Positions 23,216 to 35,697 of a stretch of 64,000 nt of DNA are shown here, one piece after another. Each line of letters starts with the position of its first letter. Position 1 is the first letter of the stretch. The position numbers were made by a program, and so were the translations under genes. Source of the DNA: Petrosia ficiformis (Eukaryota; Porifera; Demospongiae; Haplosclerida; Petrosiidae); assembly GCA_947044365.1 (NCBI GenBank), contig OX345641.1, positions 6,842,347-6,906,346 on the forward strand, in the 5' to 3' direction. Under the pieces are notes generated by a model. The model did not search any database. It was not told the DNA's origin and worked only from the letters and a program-made list of their open reading frames with translations.

Positions 23216-26200
23216 ATGGAATCATCTCAGTCTAGTGGGTCTGTCTTGAATCTGATGATAATATGCATACTGGTTCCAGTCGCAATTACAGTTAATGAGA
23301 AGACCTGTGAGGAGGAAAAATCAAAATGTAAGTCGCAGTGGGAAATATAATTTTAATAACTGTCATAATGCATTCATTTTTATTCTAATGATGAAGACTG
23401 CTCGAAACGTCTGGTTTCTTTTTGTAACAAAAAGTTGTTTTCTGACCAGGGATTAAACTAATTCAACTCTAATCACTATATATAAATTATATATATTATA
23501 TATTATATATATATTATATACTATATATATGTATGTATATATATTGTATGGTGTGGTAATTCATTCATTCATTATAGTTTATTAGTTTTATCCTATACAT
23601 ATATATATATATGTAAATGTTTGCTGGAGTTAAGTCAACAGAGAAATAACGTTAGTTTCGTATTGCTCAACTTTGGCATTTTATTGGTGCTGTCGATGTT
23701 TTGACGTCATGTAGATATGTTTTGATGTCATGTAGATATGTTTTGGTGGGCATAATTTTTTCTAAAGCATAACTTATCTTACAAATACTTCTTTAATAAG
23801 GTATTTTTTATTTGTCGTTAAAAATAAGTCACTTCAAATGTCCTGGGTTTTCATAACTACTACTTCAAAAGTTGTCTATATAGCAGGCAAGACAATAATA
23901 CTACAGCAGATGTCAATTATAATTAGTTATTATTATAGATTAAAGAGAGATATAAAACCTAAGCTATTTCATTATCTCCCACTGCTATCCATGTTTTGTC
24001 TATATGGTTCACAGGTAAAACAATTTCCTCCAACAACCTAGTAATTCAATAACAATTACATGCTTGATGTAACATTGTACTTAATTATACAAATTTCTTT
24101 TGTGGTGGAGACTCAGGGGCCAGGGACAGCATGTTTAAAAGTGGGGGTTGTCTCCCACGCAAAGCGCAAAGCGTGGAAGCTATAAAAAGTAATGCTCCCA
24201 AGGTTCTTCAGAGAGGCTCTGTTAAATTTTATACAATGACAATACATTAATGTGACAATGTACATGATTAGCCCCCCTGCTTTATAAAACCCCCAGTATC
24301 TCTGCCATTGAAACTAACAATGTAATGTGAAGAACAGGGGAATCAAAAATGAAAAGCACACATAAACAAGATTGGAGTGGTACATTTGCAACCAATTAGC
24401 CCTATGCATAATATATAGTTATGTATACTGTACTAGTACTTATGTATATAGTTTAAACTTGTTGTTAAGACAAGCTAATACCACACCAACTAAGTCTTGG
24501 TAGGAATCCTAGGCAACGGAACCGAGAGGGCCATACAACAACCCACCCATAAAATGCAGAGTCTGGGAGAGATCTCTCTTTGAGTTGTGGGCAGAGCCAC
24601 CGTCTCCAAAGCGCAAGTACTCAATCATCCCAATTATAATGTACTATTATAATGTGTAGTCTGGTCACTTCAAAATCTGTTTACTACTAAATACATGTAA
24701 TTGCATCTGGCCATCAAAATGGATTGGAAACTACAATGTATTTATTGTAGTGCACCTTATAGTAACATCCAGCATGTAGCCACAACATCTTCTATGACAA
24801 TTGACAAACTAAATTGATATTCATTGCAAAGGGGGTTATTTTAATGATTTAATGTTTGCAGTGATATATATGTGACCGTCTACGCGAAAACCAGGCTTTG
24901 GTGACAAAATTTCAAAATTGATTTTTTTTTTTGTCTTGCCTGAACAGAGCATTAAATTAGCTCTAGAATGATATATTATACATCCCAATCATGTAAAAGA
25001 TAAAGCTACAGTGACCAATTTAACCATGGCAGTCACAAATACTTTATTAATTTGGAGAAAAACGCAATTAAATTAATTTTTTAACCATTAGAATTAATGA
25101 TTAGCAGTTTATTTAGCAGTGGCTAGCAAAGCACAGAAAGGTCTCCAAGACTTGCTAAAGGTATCAGAAGACTGGTAAAACATTGGTGAAGCTTTTTATG
25201 TAATAAAATAGTGATCGCCCAAATAATTCAGAACTGTCTACTTTCGATCATATCTCCTCCAAATTATATTTTGTCACCAATGCCTGGTTTTCGCGTAGAC
25301 GGTCACATATATATATATGCATAATTATGTGGCAGTGTTCTATCTACGAATGAGTTTCGGAAGCACTAGTGTTAGTGTGTGCCATACTCAAGCAATGCAC
25401 AAAATCATTTAGCACTTCAGAATTGATCACACCCAACTATATATATAGTCTGAATGTATCTCTTCCAGGAGAAGTCTAGATTTTAGGCATTATGAGACTG
25501 ATGCATTGAATTCTAAGACAATAATGCTGTTTTTCAAATTTAATGAGAGGTTTGAATGTAATATGTAGGCACAAGTCGCAAAATAGATCAATATCACTTA
25601 ATAATCATTTTACATAAAATATATAATTATGTTTGGAATTATTATGTATTCAAATAATATCTATACATACCTGGTACATACACGTGCAATAATATCAAAA
25701 TTCTCAGGTGACACAAGTGTGAATAGAGATAGAGTTAGCATAAATGCAGATTGTAGAAATACAACCGCTGAAGTTAATTGGAGCTCGAAGGGTGATGACA
25801 CAGATCTATATATTATCACTATTCAATACAACTGTTATTATAATAATGGAACAAAGGTAAGCATTTGATAGATGTATTTAAATGTAACCATTTCGTTGAT
25901 TTTATTTACATACACTAGTTAGAAAGTGTGCAAACTTCACCAGGTATTAAATTTTGTATTACCTAAGTTTAACCCTTAGAGCACTGATGTCACATATATG
26001 TGACATTTCACCCCTACGTGGTTCGCCGTGTGTTCCTAGCTACACGAAGCTCTCCAAATGCTTGTAATTGGTGTCAGGCACAAGCCGATGAATGTGGCTA
26101 AAAAAGTTGATGGTTTTTCGGCCGCCCTTTGGCCTAAATAACGACTACGGGGGGGATTTTAAAGGGGGTGTCGCCCACGCAATTTGCGGTTTTTGTGACC

Positions 26201-29200
26201 CCGCCCACGCGCTCTGGTGGGTACCTGAGGCATTTCCCTTGCCGTGAAACCTGAAATCGTGGGTGTAGCTGGTGCCAACACGCAGTGGGGTCATTTTGTT
26301 AGCCCCAGTTCCAGTCAAAAGAGGGAGAGCACTGCATTTGATTTGATCCTACGAAACGCTTGGGGACTTTCGAGTAAAGGTAAGCAAGTTGGTGGAAGTA
26401 GTACTTCATGTCAGAAAAGGAGCCAAGTTTGGGGTAGAGAAAGTGATCGGTGGCCAAAATATATGCAATAGAGTCGCCAGTGTTGGAAATGGGAAGAATT
26501 TTGAAAAACAGGCTCAGTGCTCTAAGGGTTAATGTATGAAGCTGCTTAATTTAGTATGAACACTGTTGAAACAACACATATAATTACAAGAATAATAAAA
26601 AACATTTGCAATAAAAATGTGAAAGATGCAGGGATGTCAAAACCCAAAAAGCATGCGAACAAGTTTGGGAGATTAACGTAAAACCTAAATTTAAACAAAC
26701 CACTTCCATATAACCCTACATAAGTACAGCTCTTTGTATTTTGCTTCAAAGTGGCGTAAATACTTATTTAGGGTTATATGGAAGTGGTTTGTTTAAATTT
26801 AGGTTTTACGTTAATCTCCCAAACTTGTTCGCATGCTTTTTGGGTTTTGACATCCCTGCATCTTTCTCATTTTTATTGAAAATGTTTTTTATTATTCTTG
26901 TTTCCATTGTTTTTTTCTGATTTGTGAATATTTTACATAGATTGCTATGAGGCTTGATCATCATTGAAGGTCAGACTTTTGTATAATAATATCCATTATT
27001 TATGAATTGATTATCATTATTTTTCACTTACAGATGACACTGCCTATATTTTATATTTCACTTACAGCTTTGCCACAAGAAGTAGTGCTAGTCTCTGACT
27101 CTCTGTGTCAACCATTGGCATTCCAGTGCTTATCATAATAATATATAATATTATATTATCAGTATACCATGGTTTTAATATTATGCTCATTATTTTAAGA
27201 ATAAATTTGCTCACAAACTTGGTTACTATTCCAACGTAGCCTTCATGTTTTGATCATGAGACACAAGTGCGCATGAGCAATTAATTCCACGTGGCTAAAT
27301 TAATGAATACACATATAAAAATGGCGTCCAATTTGAGATCAAATCTTCGCCGTCGTTGAGACTGTCTTCTTTCATAGCATCTGAAGATATCATCTCAATA
27401 CTTGTACATCAGAATTGTACAACGAATGCGATTGGATTGGTGATAGAATCATTGTGATAGTTCAACAAACAAAAAAATGTTTGTCTGGAAAATAATCATA
27501 TGATGAACATTTTGCCAGTTTTGCTACCTGCCGGTTCTCTACCTTAAAGATGATCTCCAGCTGTCTAGAAGATGTTGTTAGTCATAAGAACACTAGATAT
27601 CAAAAAATATATGTGTATTAAGACTTGTTCTATAATTTTAGCAGAGATTTCAGCTCATCACTTGCAATTGAAATGTATAGGCGGCCATTTTTTTTTCCGT
27701 GCCATCCCTACATAAAGAGTACTACCGTACTCTCTGATTATTAGTATATTTATGAACATTGGATGTGTTCTCAGAATGGTCGGTTTTCAAAATTATGCTT
27801 GCCTGCTAACCAGTTTCACTGTTAAAGCAAAGTGATATACTATCACACCATGGTGTCAGCATCTTATACCTCTCGAAAGTGTTAAAGTGAAAGGCTATGA
27901 ATATAACTAAAATGTGTTGTCAGATGTAGGGATGGCACAGAAAATAATGGCCACCCATATATATCAATTGTTAGTGATTAGCTACGTGAAATCTCTGCTA
28001 ATATACAGAGATAAGCTTTGGTATCGAGTGTTATGATTAGCACCACCATAGATGGCCAAAGTGTGTCATTAAGGTAGAGAACTGGCGAGTGGTAAAACTG
28101 GCACTGAAAATCTACATCATGATATAAAGAATGTTTCAGACAAATCATTTTTGTTCGTTGAACAATAATTTGAGCACCATTTCAGTCGCATTCATAGTAA
28201 AATGCATCTACAAGTATCAAGATGATATCTTGATGTGTTATGAAAGGAGAGAGTTTCAACGAGAGATTTGATCAACCATGTGAAATTGAACTTACAGATG
28301 CACATTATGCTCAACATTTCACCCAATACTCTTTTGAGCAATTACCACCAATTATACCCCTGCATATTACCCTATTATTCCACCCCTGATTTACTGATTG
28401 CTAACAGTGTTAAAGTCATTATGAACATCAATGCATGCGTTTGTAATGTTAGGTTTTACAAGCGGTATAATTGTAAATTCATGACAGAAAAAATTTCGAA
28501 TTCCTGTTTCAGTCATGTCAATTAAAATAATTGAAGGACTAAGACCATAGTGATCTATCTCATAACATAACATGAAACCACTCTCAATATGCGTTTTGTT
28601 TTGTATTGTGAATTTTTAACTGTTTATGTTTGAATTCTTCCATATTATGCCAGCATAATCCTCAAAGCTTTAATCCACCTATTCTCAAAATTATGCTGCC
28701 ATAATGACCTCAGGTCTAGTTAAGTTATGGAGTCGCTCTGTAAAAGGAAAGTGCTTGTTACATTGGAATCATAATAAGCACAATAATAACTTTTGTAAGG
28801 AATTACATAATGATTGTAGTAATTATTGCATTATACACTGATAATATAATAACTAAAAGCATTGATTACTTCTGAGACTGCTGTAACTGAAATAGAAAAT
28901 AGGCATTTGTAAGTGAAAGAGAATGATCATGAATAATTGATTTACACAAAACACTGACCTTCAATGATGAACAAACTGTAAATTGTGCCTATGTGTAATT
29001 ATAATTCTGCTGTAAACATCGAGGTGTCAATAAAATTATGATCGTAGGATCTTATAACTTGCAACAGCATTCTACATAAAATATTCACAAATATCCACCA
29101 TTCAGATAAAAAGCAATTGAAACAAGAATAATAAAAAAATTTCAATAAAAATGATAGAAATGAAGGGATGTCAAAACCCAAAATGTATGTGAACCGGGTC

Positions 29201-32200
29201 AGGATGATACTAACACATGAGGTTAATGTAGGATGCAAAATTAAACAAACCACTTCCATATAACCCTACATAAGTATATACACTGCTATAAAGTTAAAGA
29301 GCTGTACTTATATAGGGTTATATGGAAGTGTAATTTTTGGTTCTGTTTTAACCTTTTGTGTTCCTATATCTTCTTTCATTATTATTGAAAATGTTTTCTT
29401 TATTACTCTTTTCTCAACTAAACAACATAATACAATGGTGACATTTACATATCTATCTATAATTTAAAACAGCTTTCAGGATATCCTGAAATTTCAGTTT
29501 ACCATTCAGACAGCTTGAAAGGTAGTGGTGATTACACATTAGATGGTGTAAAGTGTATATTTGGAGGTTGTGTATATTCGGCTTACTACTACTGTTGGTT
29601 CAATTTTACAGACACTGCAACTTGTGAAGGTAAACTTCATGTTTTAGAAACAGTTAAATTGTAATTATATCTTAGTTAGTTTTCATAGTCTTGTTTTAGT
29701 TAACTAAAACTGTAAATGCAGATATTAATGAGTTATGTCAATACGTATATAAAATAGATTTAGTTTTAGTTTTTGTACAACACAATATACTGATGAGGAA
29801 TGAATCAATGAGACCTTTTAAATCTTCAATGACTTTATTAATAATTTTTCTTATAACAGATAATAATGAATGTGACACAGATAACGGAGGTTGTAGTCAA
29901 ATATGTACAGACATCATTGGGAGCTATAAATGTTCTTGTAATACTGGTTACAATCTTGGTGATGATAATCATGGGTGTACTGGTTTGTCATATACTATTC
30001 TACTAGAATCAAAATATGTAGTGCATTATAACTTTTAACAAAATCAAGCCTGCATATTTTCATTTCATTCACATGCAGATATTAATGAATGTGACAATGC
30101 TGAGTGTAATCAACAATGTATTAATACTAATGGAAGCTATTACTGTACCTGTTTTGAAGGCTTTAAGTTTGACGAAAATAGCAACACTTGCTTTGGTATG
30201 TAAGCAACATCATAATATTATGTTTTGGTCATAAATAAATTGCATTTCTTCATACACATCTATACAGATATAAATGAGTGTGACAATGGTATTGCTGTAT
30301 GTAATCAACATTGTAATAATACTAATGGAAGCTATTATTGTACCTGTTTAGAAGGCTATTATCTTGATGAAGATAACTACACTTGCTTTGGTATGTAAGC
30401 AACATTGTGTGTGTTGGTGATATAATTGCATTTCTTCATACACATCTATACAGATATAAATGAGTGTGACAATGGTATTGCTGAATGTAATCAACATTGT
30501 AATAATACTAATGGAAGCTATTATTGTACCTGTTTAGAAGGCTATGATCTTGATGAAGATAACTACACTTGCTTTGGTATGTAAGCAACATTGTGTGTGT
30601 TGGTGATATAATTCCATGCATTCGTTCATACAGATATAAATGAGTGTGACAATGGTATTGCTGAATGTAATCAACATTGTAATAATACTAATGGAAGCTA
30701 TTATTGTACCTGTTTAGAAGGCTATGATCTTGATGAAGATAACTACACTTGCTTTGGTATGTAAGCAACATTGTGTGTGTTGGTGATATAATTCCATGCA
30801 TTCGTTCATACAGATATAAATGAGTGTGACAATGGTATTGCTGAATGTAATCAACATTGTAATAATACTAATGGAAGCTATTATTGTACCTGTTTAGAAG
30901 GCTATTATCTTGATGAAGATAACTACACTTGCTTTGGTATGTAAGCAACATTGTGTGTGTTGGTGATATAATTGCATTTCTTCATACACATCTATACAGA
31001 TATAAATGAGTGTGACAATGGTATTGCTGAATGTAATCAACATTGTAATAATACTAATGGAAGCTATTATTGTACCTGTTTAGAAGGCTATGATCTTGAT
31101 GAAGATAACTACACTTGCTTTGGTATGTAAGCAACATTGTGTGTGTTGGTGATATAATTCCATGCATTCGTTCATACAGATATAAATGAGTGTGACAATG
31201 GTATTGCTGAATGTAATCAACATTGTAATAATACTAATGGAAGCTATTATTGTACCTGTTTAGAAGGCTATGATCTTGATGAAGATAACTACACTTGCTT
31301 TGGTATGTAAGCAACATTGTGTGTGTTGGTGATAAAATTGCATTTCTTCATACACATCTATACAGATATTAATGAGTGTGGCAATGGTATTGCTGAATGT
31401 AATCAACATTGTAATAATACTAATGGAAGGTATTATTGTACCTGTTTTGAAGGCTATGATCTTGATGAAGATAACTACACTTGTTTTGGTATGTAAAGAA
31501 CATTGTGTGTGTTGGTGATAAAATTGCATTTCTTCATACACAGATATTAATGAGTGTGACAATGGTATTGCTGAATGTAATCAACATTGTAATAATACTA
31601 TTGGAAGCTATTACTGCACCTGTTCAGAAGGCTATTATCTTGATGAAGATAACTACACTTGCTTTGGTATGTAAGAAACATTGTGTGTGAACTGCTACAA
31701 TTTAGTAAAAGGACAAATTTATAATTTTCATGTTTTTTTATGCCAGTGAAATATGAACAATATTGTGTACCTATCACATCTATGTAATTGTATGAGTCCA
31801 TTTCATGATATTACAGCTTTTTAACTCTAGCACGTAATATTGGCCTGATTAATTACTGATTATACTCCAATATTCAACGTCAATGCAGATGAGTGTTATT
31901 TCCAGGAGCCCCTTTCACTAGTCTAACATATTATTATGTATTTTAAATTATCCATTTGTTCATCAGTTGCTGTTCTTATAGAACGTACATCACTACCATC
32001 ACACTCAAGTAAAATGTCATCAGTCCCAGTTACGGAAAGTACTTCACTACCACCAAACATATTTGATTCATTCATTATAATCATAATTGTACTACCACTG
32101 TCTGTGTTACTCTTATGTGGAATATGTGTTATTGGACTCCTTATCTCCATTTTTATGCGGAAGAAAAAGAAATATGATGAGTGAGTTGGATATGATTATA

Positions 32201-35200
32201 AATTTTACATACATAATTCCAATAATTATTATGATTAACTGCACAAGTTACTAAGTACTTAGTTAAAATAATGATAAGCTATATAATTATATCATATAAG
32301 CAATAATGTAACGAGCTAATATAATTATGTAATTATAATCAGGTTTGTATGGACATTATTATATACTTATTTGTATTGTTTTATTAAGACAATAAGTGTA
32401 ATTATAGTTATAGCTAACCAGTGTGATACCTTTTAATTATGCTGATTTACATAAACATTAAGCTTACCAAGTTTCAGTTAAATAACTATTATTGGCCATT
32501 TTCCATTTTATTTAGATAATTATCAGAGCCTGTTAAAGTAGTACTCTCGGATGGCCCCAAAAAATGGCCATCCATACATTATAATTGCAAGTCACTGTGA
32601 ACTGATGGGTTAAAATCTCTGCTATAAATATGCCCTTATAGTTCTAGAATACAAATTTATTTTATGGTAGCTAAGGAACAAGTACAATAACACTTGCATG
32701 GTTACTGGGAAATGTACGTAGCTACATGTACATTCATGGTACGAATAAAACATTCATTACTTTTAACCACTACCTGATCAACAATGTATTATGATTGATG
32801 AATTCCTGTGGGGCAAGATTTAGTAAAAGTACTTTAGCTATCATACTGTTTTTTAGCAATGAAGTCCACAGAAAGACAGACACTCTCTTTTCAGGAAACA
32901 ACATGACCGCAGCTGGACTCAAACCACCAACCTTTCGATCAGAAGGCTCAAGCTCCAACCACTAAGCCACACTGCCTCCTTTAAAAAATGAGTGCCCATC
33001 GAACTGGGACTATTTGGTGGGAATGATTAACCACAACATATATACACACAAGTGTGTATATAAGACCGTAGTCCTATCAGTTGTGGGGAACCGAAGTTCT
33101 ATTATACCCCCCAACCTAAAGTGCCATCAGGAGGGTTTCTTCCTAAAAAACTTCTCTATATATCACATTAGCTATTACCCAAGCTTTGGGTAATGAGGGA
33201 TGATCCCTCCTAGTTTAAAGGGTCCACTTTGTAAATTGTGGTCTTTCTGGTCGATTCGTGGGACTTACCTCTCTGCGGATTCTGATGGCACTTTAGCCTC
33301 CTGCTCGAAAGGTCGGTGGTTTGAGTCCAGCTGCGGTCATGTTGTTTCCTGAAAAGAGAGTGTCTGTCTTTCTGTGGACTTCATTGCTAATATTACACCG
33401 TTAGGAGGGTTTCTTCCTAAAAAACTTTATATACTGTTTTTCCTTTAATTAGTCAATGAATAATATGCCATCAACTGCACCCATCAATTAAGTTGGCCAA
33501 TAAGTAATAGTTAGAACACGAGGGCGGGTCAATAAAGGTTGAGTTTATATAATGCACGGGCTGAAGGCAAGTGCGTTATGTAAACGAGACCTTTATTGAC
33601 CACCCAAGTGCTGCATTAGTCTCGCGTAGCCAGAGCCATCCTTTTAGGATGGGTCTGGCTACGCGAGACTAGTGCTGTATTGAAACACACAATGCACTGT
33701 CAAGTGTGTTCTAAGTTATTTATTGACGATCTGGTAAACTACCACTGTTGTTGGAGTTGCTTCATTAGCAGAGGTGAGCAAAATGTGCAATAACTAACTT
33801 ATTGCATGCAAAAGTGTGCAATAAGTGATTTAATGTTCAATCATGTGACGCATTATCTGCACTCTGATTGGCCACAGGTCACATGATCAGCAATAACAGC
33901 TATTATAGTACTGCATAATGAATGCAATAAAATTAATTATTAGACTGCAACTAAACTAATAGAATCAACAATTAAATTCGACATGATGAAAGATGAAAAT
34001 AATTTTGAAGTAATTATTATTTTGTAGCTAACCAAAAATTTCGTCTTTTCATAGGAATTCAGTACTTGGTCAATATGAACTCAAGGTAGATGTAGACTCG
34101 ATCATTCATGTGGTGAGTGAATGAGAATACGATTTTATTCATTCCTATACTATTAGAGATAATAATATATACTATATACATTATTTTATATGTAATATAT
34201 AAACCATAGCTTTGAAGTCTACAAATACACACCCCAAGGTGGGAAGGTCAAGATAGTTGACCAAGGCAAAGTCAAATATCTTGGTGGCAAACCACATTGA
34301 CCTTCCCACCTTGGGGTGTATATGTCGTCATACCAGCATATAAAAATTTTGTGGTCAATATATACACCTGTGGGTTGATATACTGTGGTTTTGTGGTTTT
34401 GGGGGGTGGTTATACCACCTGCACTTTGTGTATTGTATGATGACATCACCATTGTATATATATATATAGATGGTGATGTGGTGAGTTCTATGTAATATAT
34501 ATAGTACACTTACAGGTCTTATATACAAAAATATAGACCCGAGGTTTAGTGTCCAAGGATGTGATATAGCCCGAGCCTGCGAGGGCTATATCACATCCGA
34601 GGACACTAAACCAAGGTTTTATATTGTTTTATATAAGAACTGTAAGTGTACTATATACAATATATTGTATGCTGATAGATTAAAGATTCACAGGTCTATA
34701 TACAAAAATATAAGACCTAACCACATCAAACGGTTGCCATGGTAGCATGCTATATATATTGTATATAGACCTTCCATGTACTTACTATGCAGGAGATGTC
34801 ACCATCATACAATATATTGTATATAGTATGCTAATAGTTCCTATATACTGCATATAGGACCCTCATTTTGTGTCGTCGGATGTGATATAGCCTTTGCAGG
34901 CTAGTGCTATATCACATCTTCAGACACAAAACTCAAGTCCTATATTTTGTATATAGGACCTGTTAGCATACTATATATATGACATATGACATATATGTAT
35001 ACGTATATATATATATATATACATATATATAATTATATATATTATAAACAATAATAATTATATAATTATAATTATATAGGAAAATTTACTGAAAATTAAA
35101 GCTTTTGATGAACTCAGTACTACTGAATCTTTGATAACAATCATCCATTCTTTGAAGCTACCTGGTACTACTTCCTTACAAAACACAACTACAATAGAGG

Positions 35201-35697
35201 AAACAACAAGTAATGATAATAATGCAACAGAAAGCTCTTATTCGACTAACAGACTTCCTCTTGGATTGTCTAGATCTGTTTCCAGTGAATACATACAAGA
35301 CTCCACAACGCAGACTTTAAAAAATCAATTTCTTATTCTTAATGATGATTTTTATAATGTGATAGAAACAGACACTATCGATTTACAAACTCCTGAGGAT
35401 TCCTCTAGTCATTTTCTCCATGACTGTTCATCTATTGATAAGTGGGAAATAAGTTTTGATTGCAGTGAATCGCCTGTAACACAGACGATTGAAGATGCAA
35501 GTGATAACTTCAGTATAGTTGACAGTGATTCAAGCTATACAGACACAACTAGACACCAATGGAAATCTCCTGTAAACCCTACTTCATCAAGAGATGATAA
35601 TGGTTACATACAATGCTCCCTGATCACTGGTGCGTTGGAGCCAGAGATGAACTTTGACAATAGTTCAAACCCAACAAAAGCATCCCAAAATTATTAA
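23216..35697 (+). CDS. Type I membrane protein with ten EGF-like modules (16 exons)
   Basis: Predicted 843 residues. Exons: 23216-23327, 25708-25856, 29473-29629, ten EGF exons (29860-29982, 30079-30195, 30268-30390, 30454-30576, 30634-30756, 30814-30936, 31000-31122, 31180-31302, 31366-31488, 31544-31666), 31967-32180, 34055-34112, 35080-35697; all phases join. Signal peptide about 1-25; N-terminal Cys-containing module of unknown fold 38-139; EGF modules 140-547, each on a phase 1-1 exon, with Asp-Ile-Asn-Glu-Cys and Cys-x-Asn-x4-Tyr-x-Cys, the calcium-binding and Asn-hydroxylation patterns; membrane segment about 583-610 followed by Met-Arg-Lys4; Ser/Thr-rich cytoplasmic tail 611-843 with tyrosines but no kinase or other known domain. 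Likely an adhesion or signalling receptor. Extra exons in the 3.6-kb third intron cannot be excluded. Confidence 0.75.
24864..25313. mobile_element. MITE with about 45-base terminal inverted repeats
   Basis: GTGACCGTCTACGCGAAAAC near the left end and its exact complement near the right end, extending to about 45 bases with one or two mismatches, inside TA repeats. About 450 bases, non-coding, in the second intron of the EGF gene (the first after the signal-peptide exon). Superfamily not assigned. Confidence 0.75.
25969..26532. mobile_element. Complete piggyBac-like MITE
   Basis: Perfect 18-base ends TTAACCCTTAGAGCACTG and CAGTGCTCTAAGGGTTAA; TTAA target sites and CCC-starting termini are the piggyBac signature. 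564 bases, with a GC-rich interior and no transposase. The open frame at 26244-26471 is incidental. Lies just after exon 2 of the EGF gene. Confidence 0.8.
26587..26900. mobile_element. Near-perfect foldback element, about 138-base arms
   Basis: Left arm 26587-26724 (AACCCAAAAAGCATGCGAAC) and right arm 26761-26900 (GTTCGCATGCTTTTTGGGTT) are complementary with few mismatches, leaving a 36-base loop. Relatives: 29121-29410, 36480-36665, fragments at 4727-4815 and 11886-11970, and near 48.86 and 59.15 kb. Confidence 0.8.
27337..28273. mobile_element. Large imperfect foldback element, about 400-base arms
   Basis: GATCAAATC...TCGTTGAGACT at the left is mirrored at the right end; the mirror also covers the blocks with TACCTTA/TAAGGTAGAGAACTGG and GGGATGGCACAGAAAA/TTTTTTTTCCGTGCCATCCC. 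The arms are diverged, so it is older than the 26.6-kb one. Related pieces lie at 20880-21115 and about 32540-32740. Confidence 0.6.
29121..29410. mobile_element. Degraded copy of the 26.6-kb foldback family
   Basis: Shares CAAGAATAATAAAAA, GGGATGTCAAAACCCAAAA and CCACTTCCATATAACCCTAC with that element, then the mirrored order; the arms differ much more. It ends about 60 bases before the third exon of the EGF gene. Confidence 0.6.
30268..31666 (+). repeat. Array of eight near-identical EGF exon/intron units
   Basis: Eight 123-base EGF exons with introns of 55-77 bases. Introns alternate between two types, one with ATTGCATTTCTTCATACAC and one with ATTCCATGCATTCGTTC, and match as closely as exons. 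Period is about 180-190 bases. Units 4-8 are nearly identical; the first two EGF exons of the gene (29860-30195) are clearly older. Confidence 0.85.
32848..32983 (-). mobile_element. tRNA-derived SINE
   Basis: On minus: A box TGGCTTAGTGG (32959-32969), B box GGTTTGAGTCC (32915-32925), then a tRNA-unrelated body (GAAAAGAGAGTGTCTGTC). In the intron between the membrane exon and the next cytoplasmic exon. Confidence 0.65.
33285..33428 (+). mobile_element. Second copy of the same SINE, 5' end altered
   Basis: B box GGTTTGAGTCC at 33318-33328 and the same body, then a GGAGGGTTTCTTCCTAAAAA tail which also occurs alone at about 33126-33150. The A-box part is not recognisable. With the 32.85-kb copy it forms an inverted pair. 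Confidence 0.6.
33518..33606. repeat. Imperfect palindrome
   Basis: GGGTCAATAAAGGTT...AATGCAC opposed to GTGCGTTATGTAAACGAGAC and CTTTATTGACCACC. Probably part of a small inverted-repeat element together with the next hairpin. Confidence 0.5.
33618..33670. repeat. Hairpin with 24-base arms
   Basis: AGTCTCGCGTAGCCAGAGCC opposed to GGGTCTGGCTACGCGAGACT, one mismatch, six-base loop. GC-rich within AT-rich intron sequence; a small palindromic repeat. Confidence 0.75.
34229..34319. repeat. Inverted repeat with perfect 22-base arms
   Basis: Arms 34229-34250 and 34298-34319, containing CCCCAAGGTGGGAAGGTC and its complement; in the last intron of the EGF gene. Confidence 0.8.
34497..34980. mobile_element. 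Two adjacent foldback elements related to 4878-5307
   Basis: First hairpin 34497-34657 (ATAGTACACTTAC opposed to GTAAGTGTACTAT; core GATGTGATATAGCCCG). Second about 34745-34980 with TGCAGGAGATGTCACCAT, core GATGTGATATAGCC/GCTATATCACATC, and GTATATAGGACC. They end about 100 bases before the last exon of the EGF gene. Confidence 0.65.

Noticed and set aside
25629..25707. Upstream extension of receptor exon 2 to an ATG
   Set aside because: A pyrimidine-rich acceptor TTCTCAG precedes 25708, and joining to exon 1 re-forms a Cys codon and supplies a signal peptide; the extension has none.
26244..26471. 75-codon open frame
   Set aside because: Lies wholly inside the piggyBac-like MITE; no transposase motif and the frame is not kept in related copies.
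30268..31666. Regular repeats that superficially look like a CRISPR-type array
   Set aside because: The 123-base repeats encode EGF modules with splice sites at both ends in constant phase; the spacers are introns and are themselves repeated.
31260..31801. Antisense open frames across the EGF exons
   Set aside because: Mirror frames of the repeated EGF exons with low-complexity translation and no independent support.
32848..32983. Functional tRNA gene
   Set aside because: A and B boxes are present but the acceptor stem and cloverleaf do not close, and a non-tRNA body follows; SINE is the better explanation.
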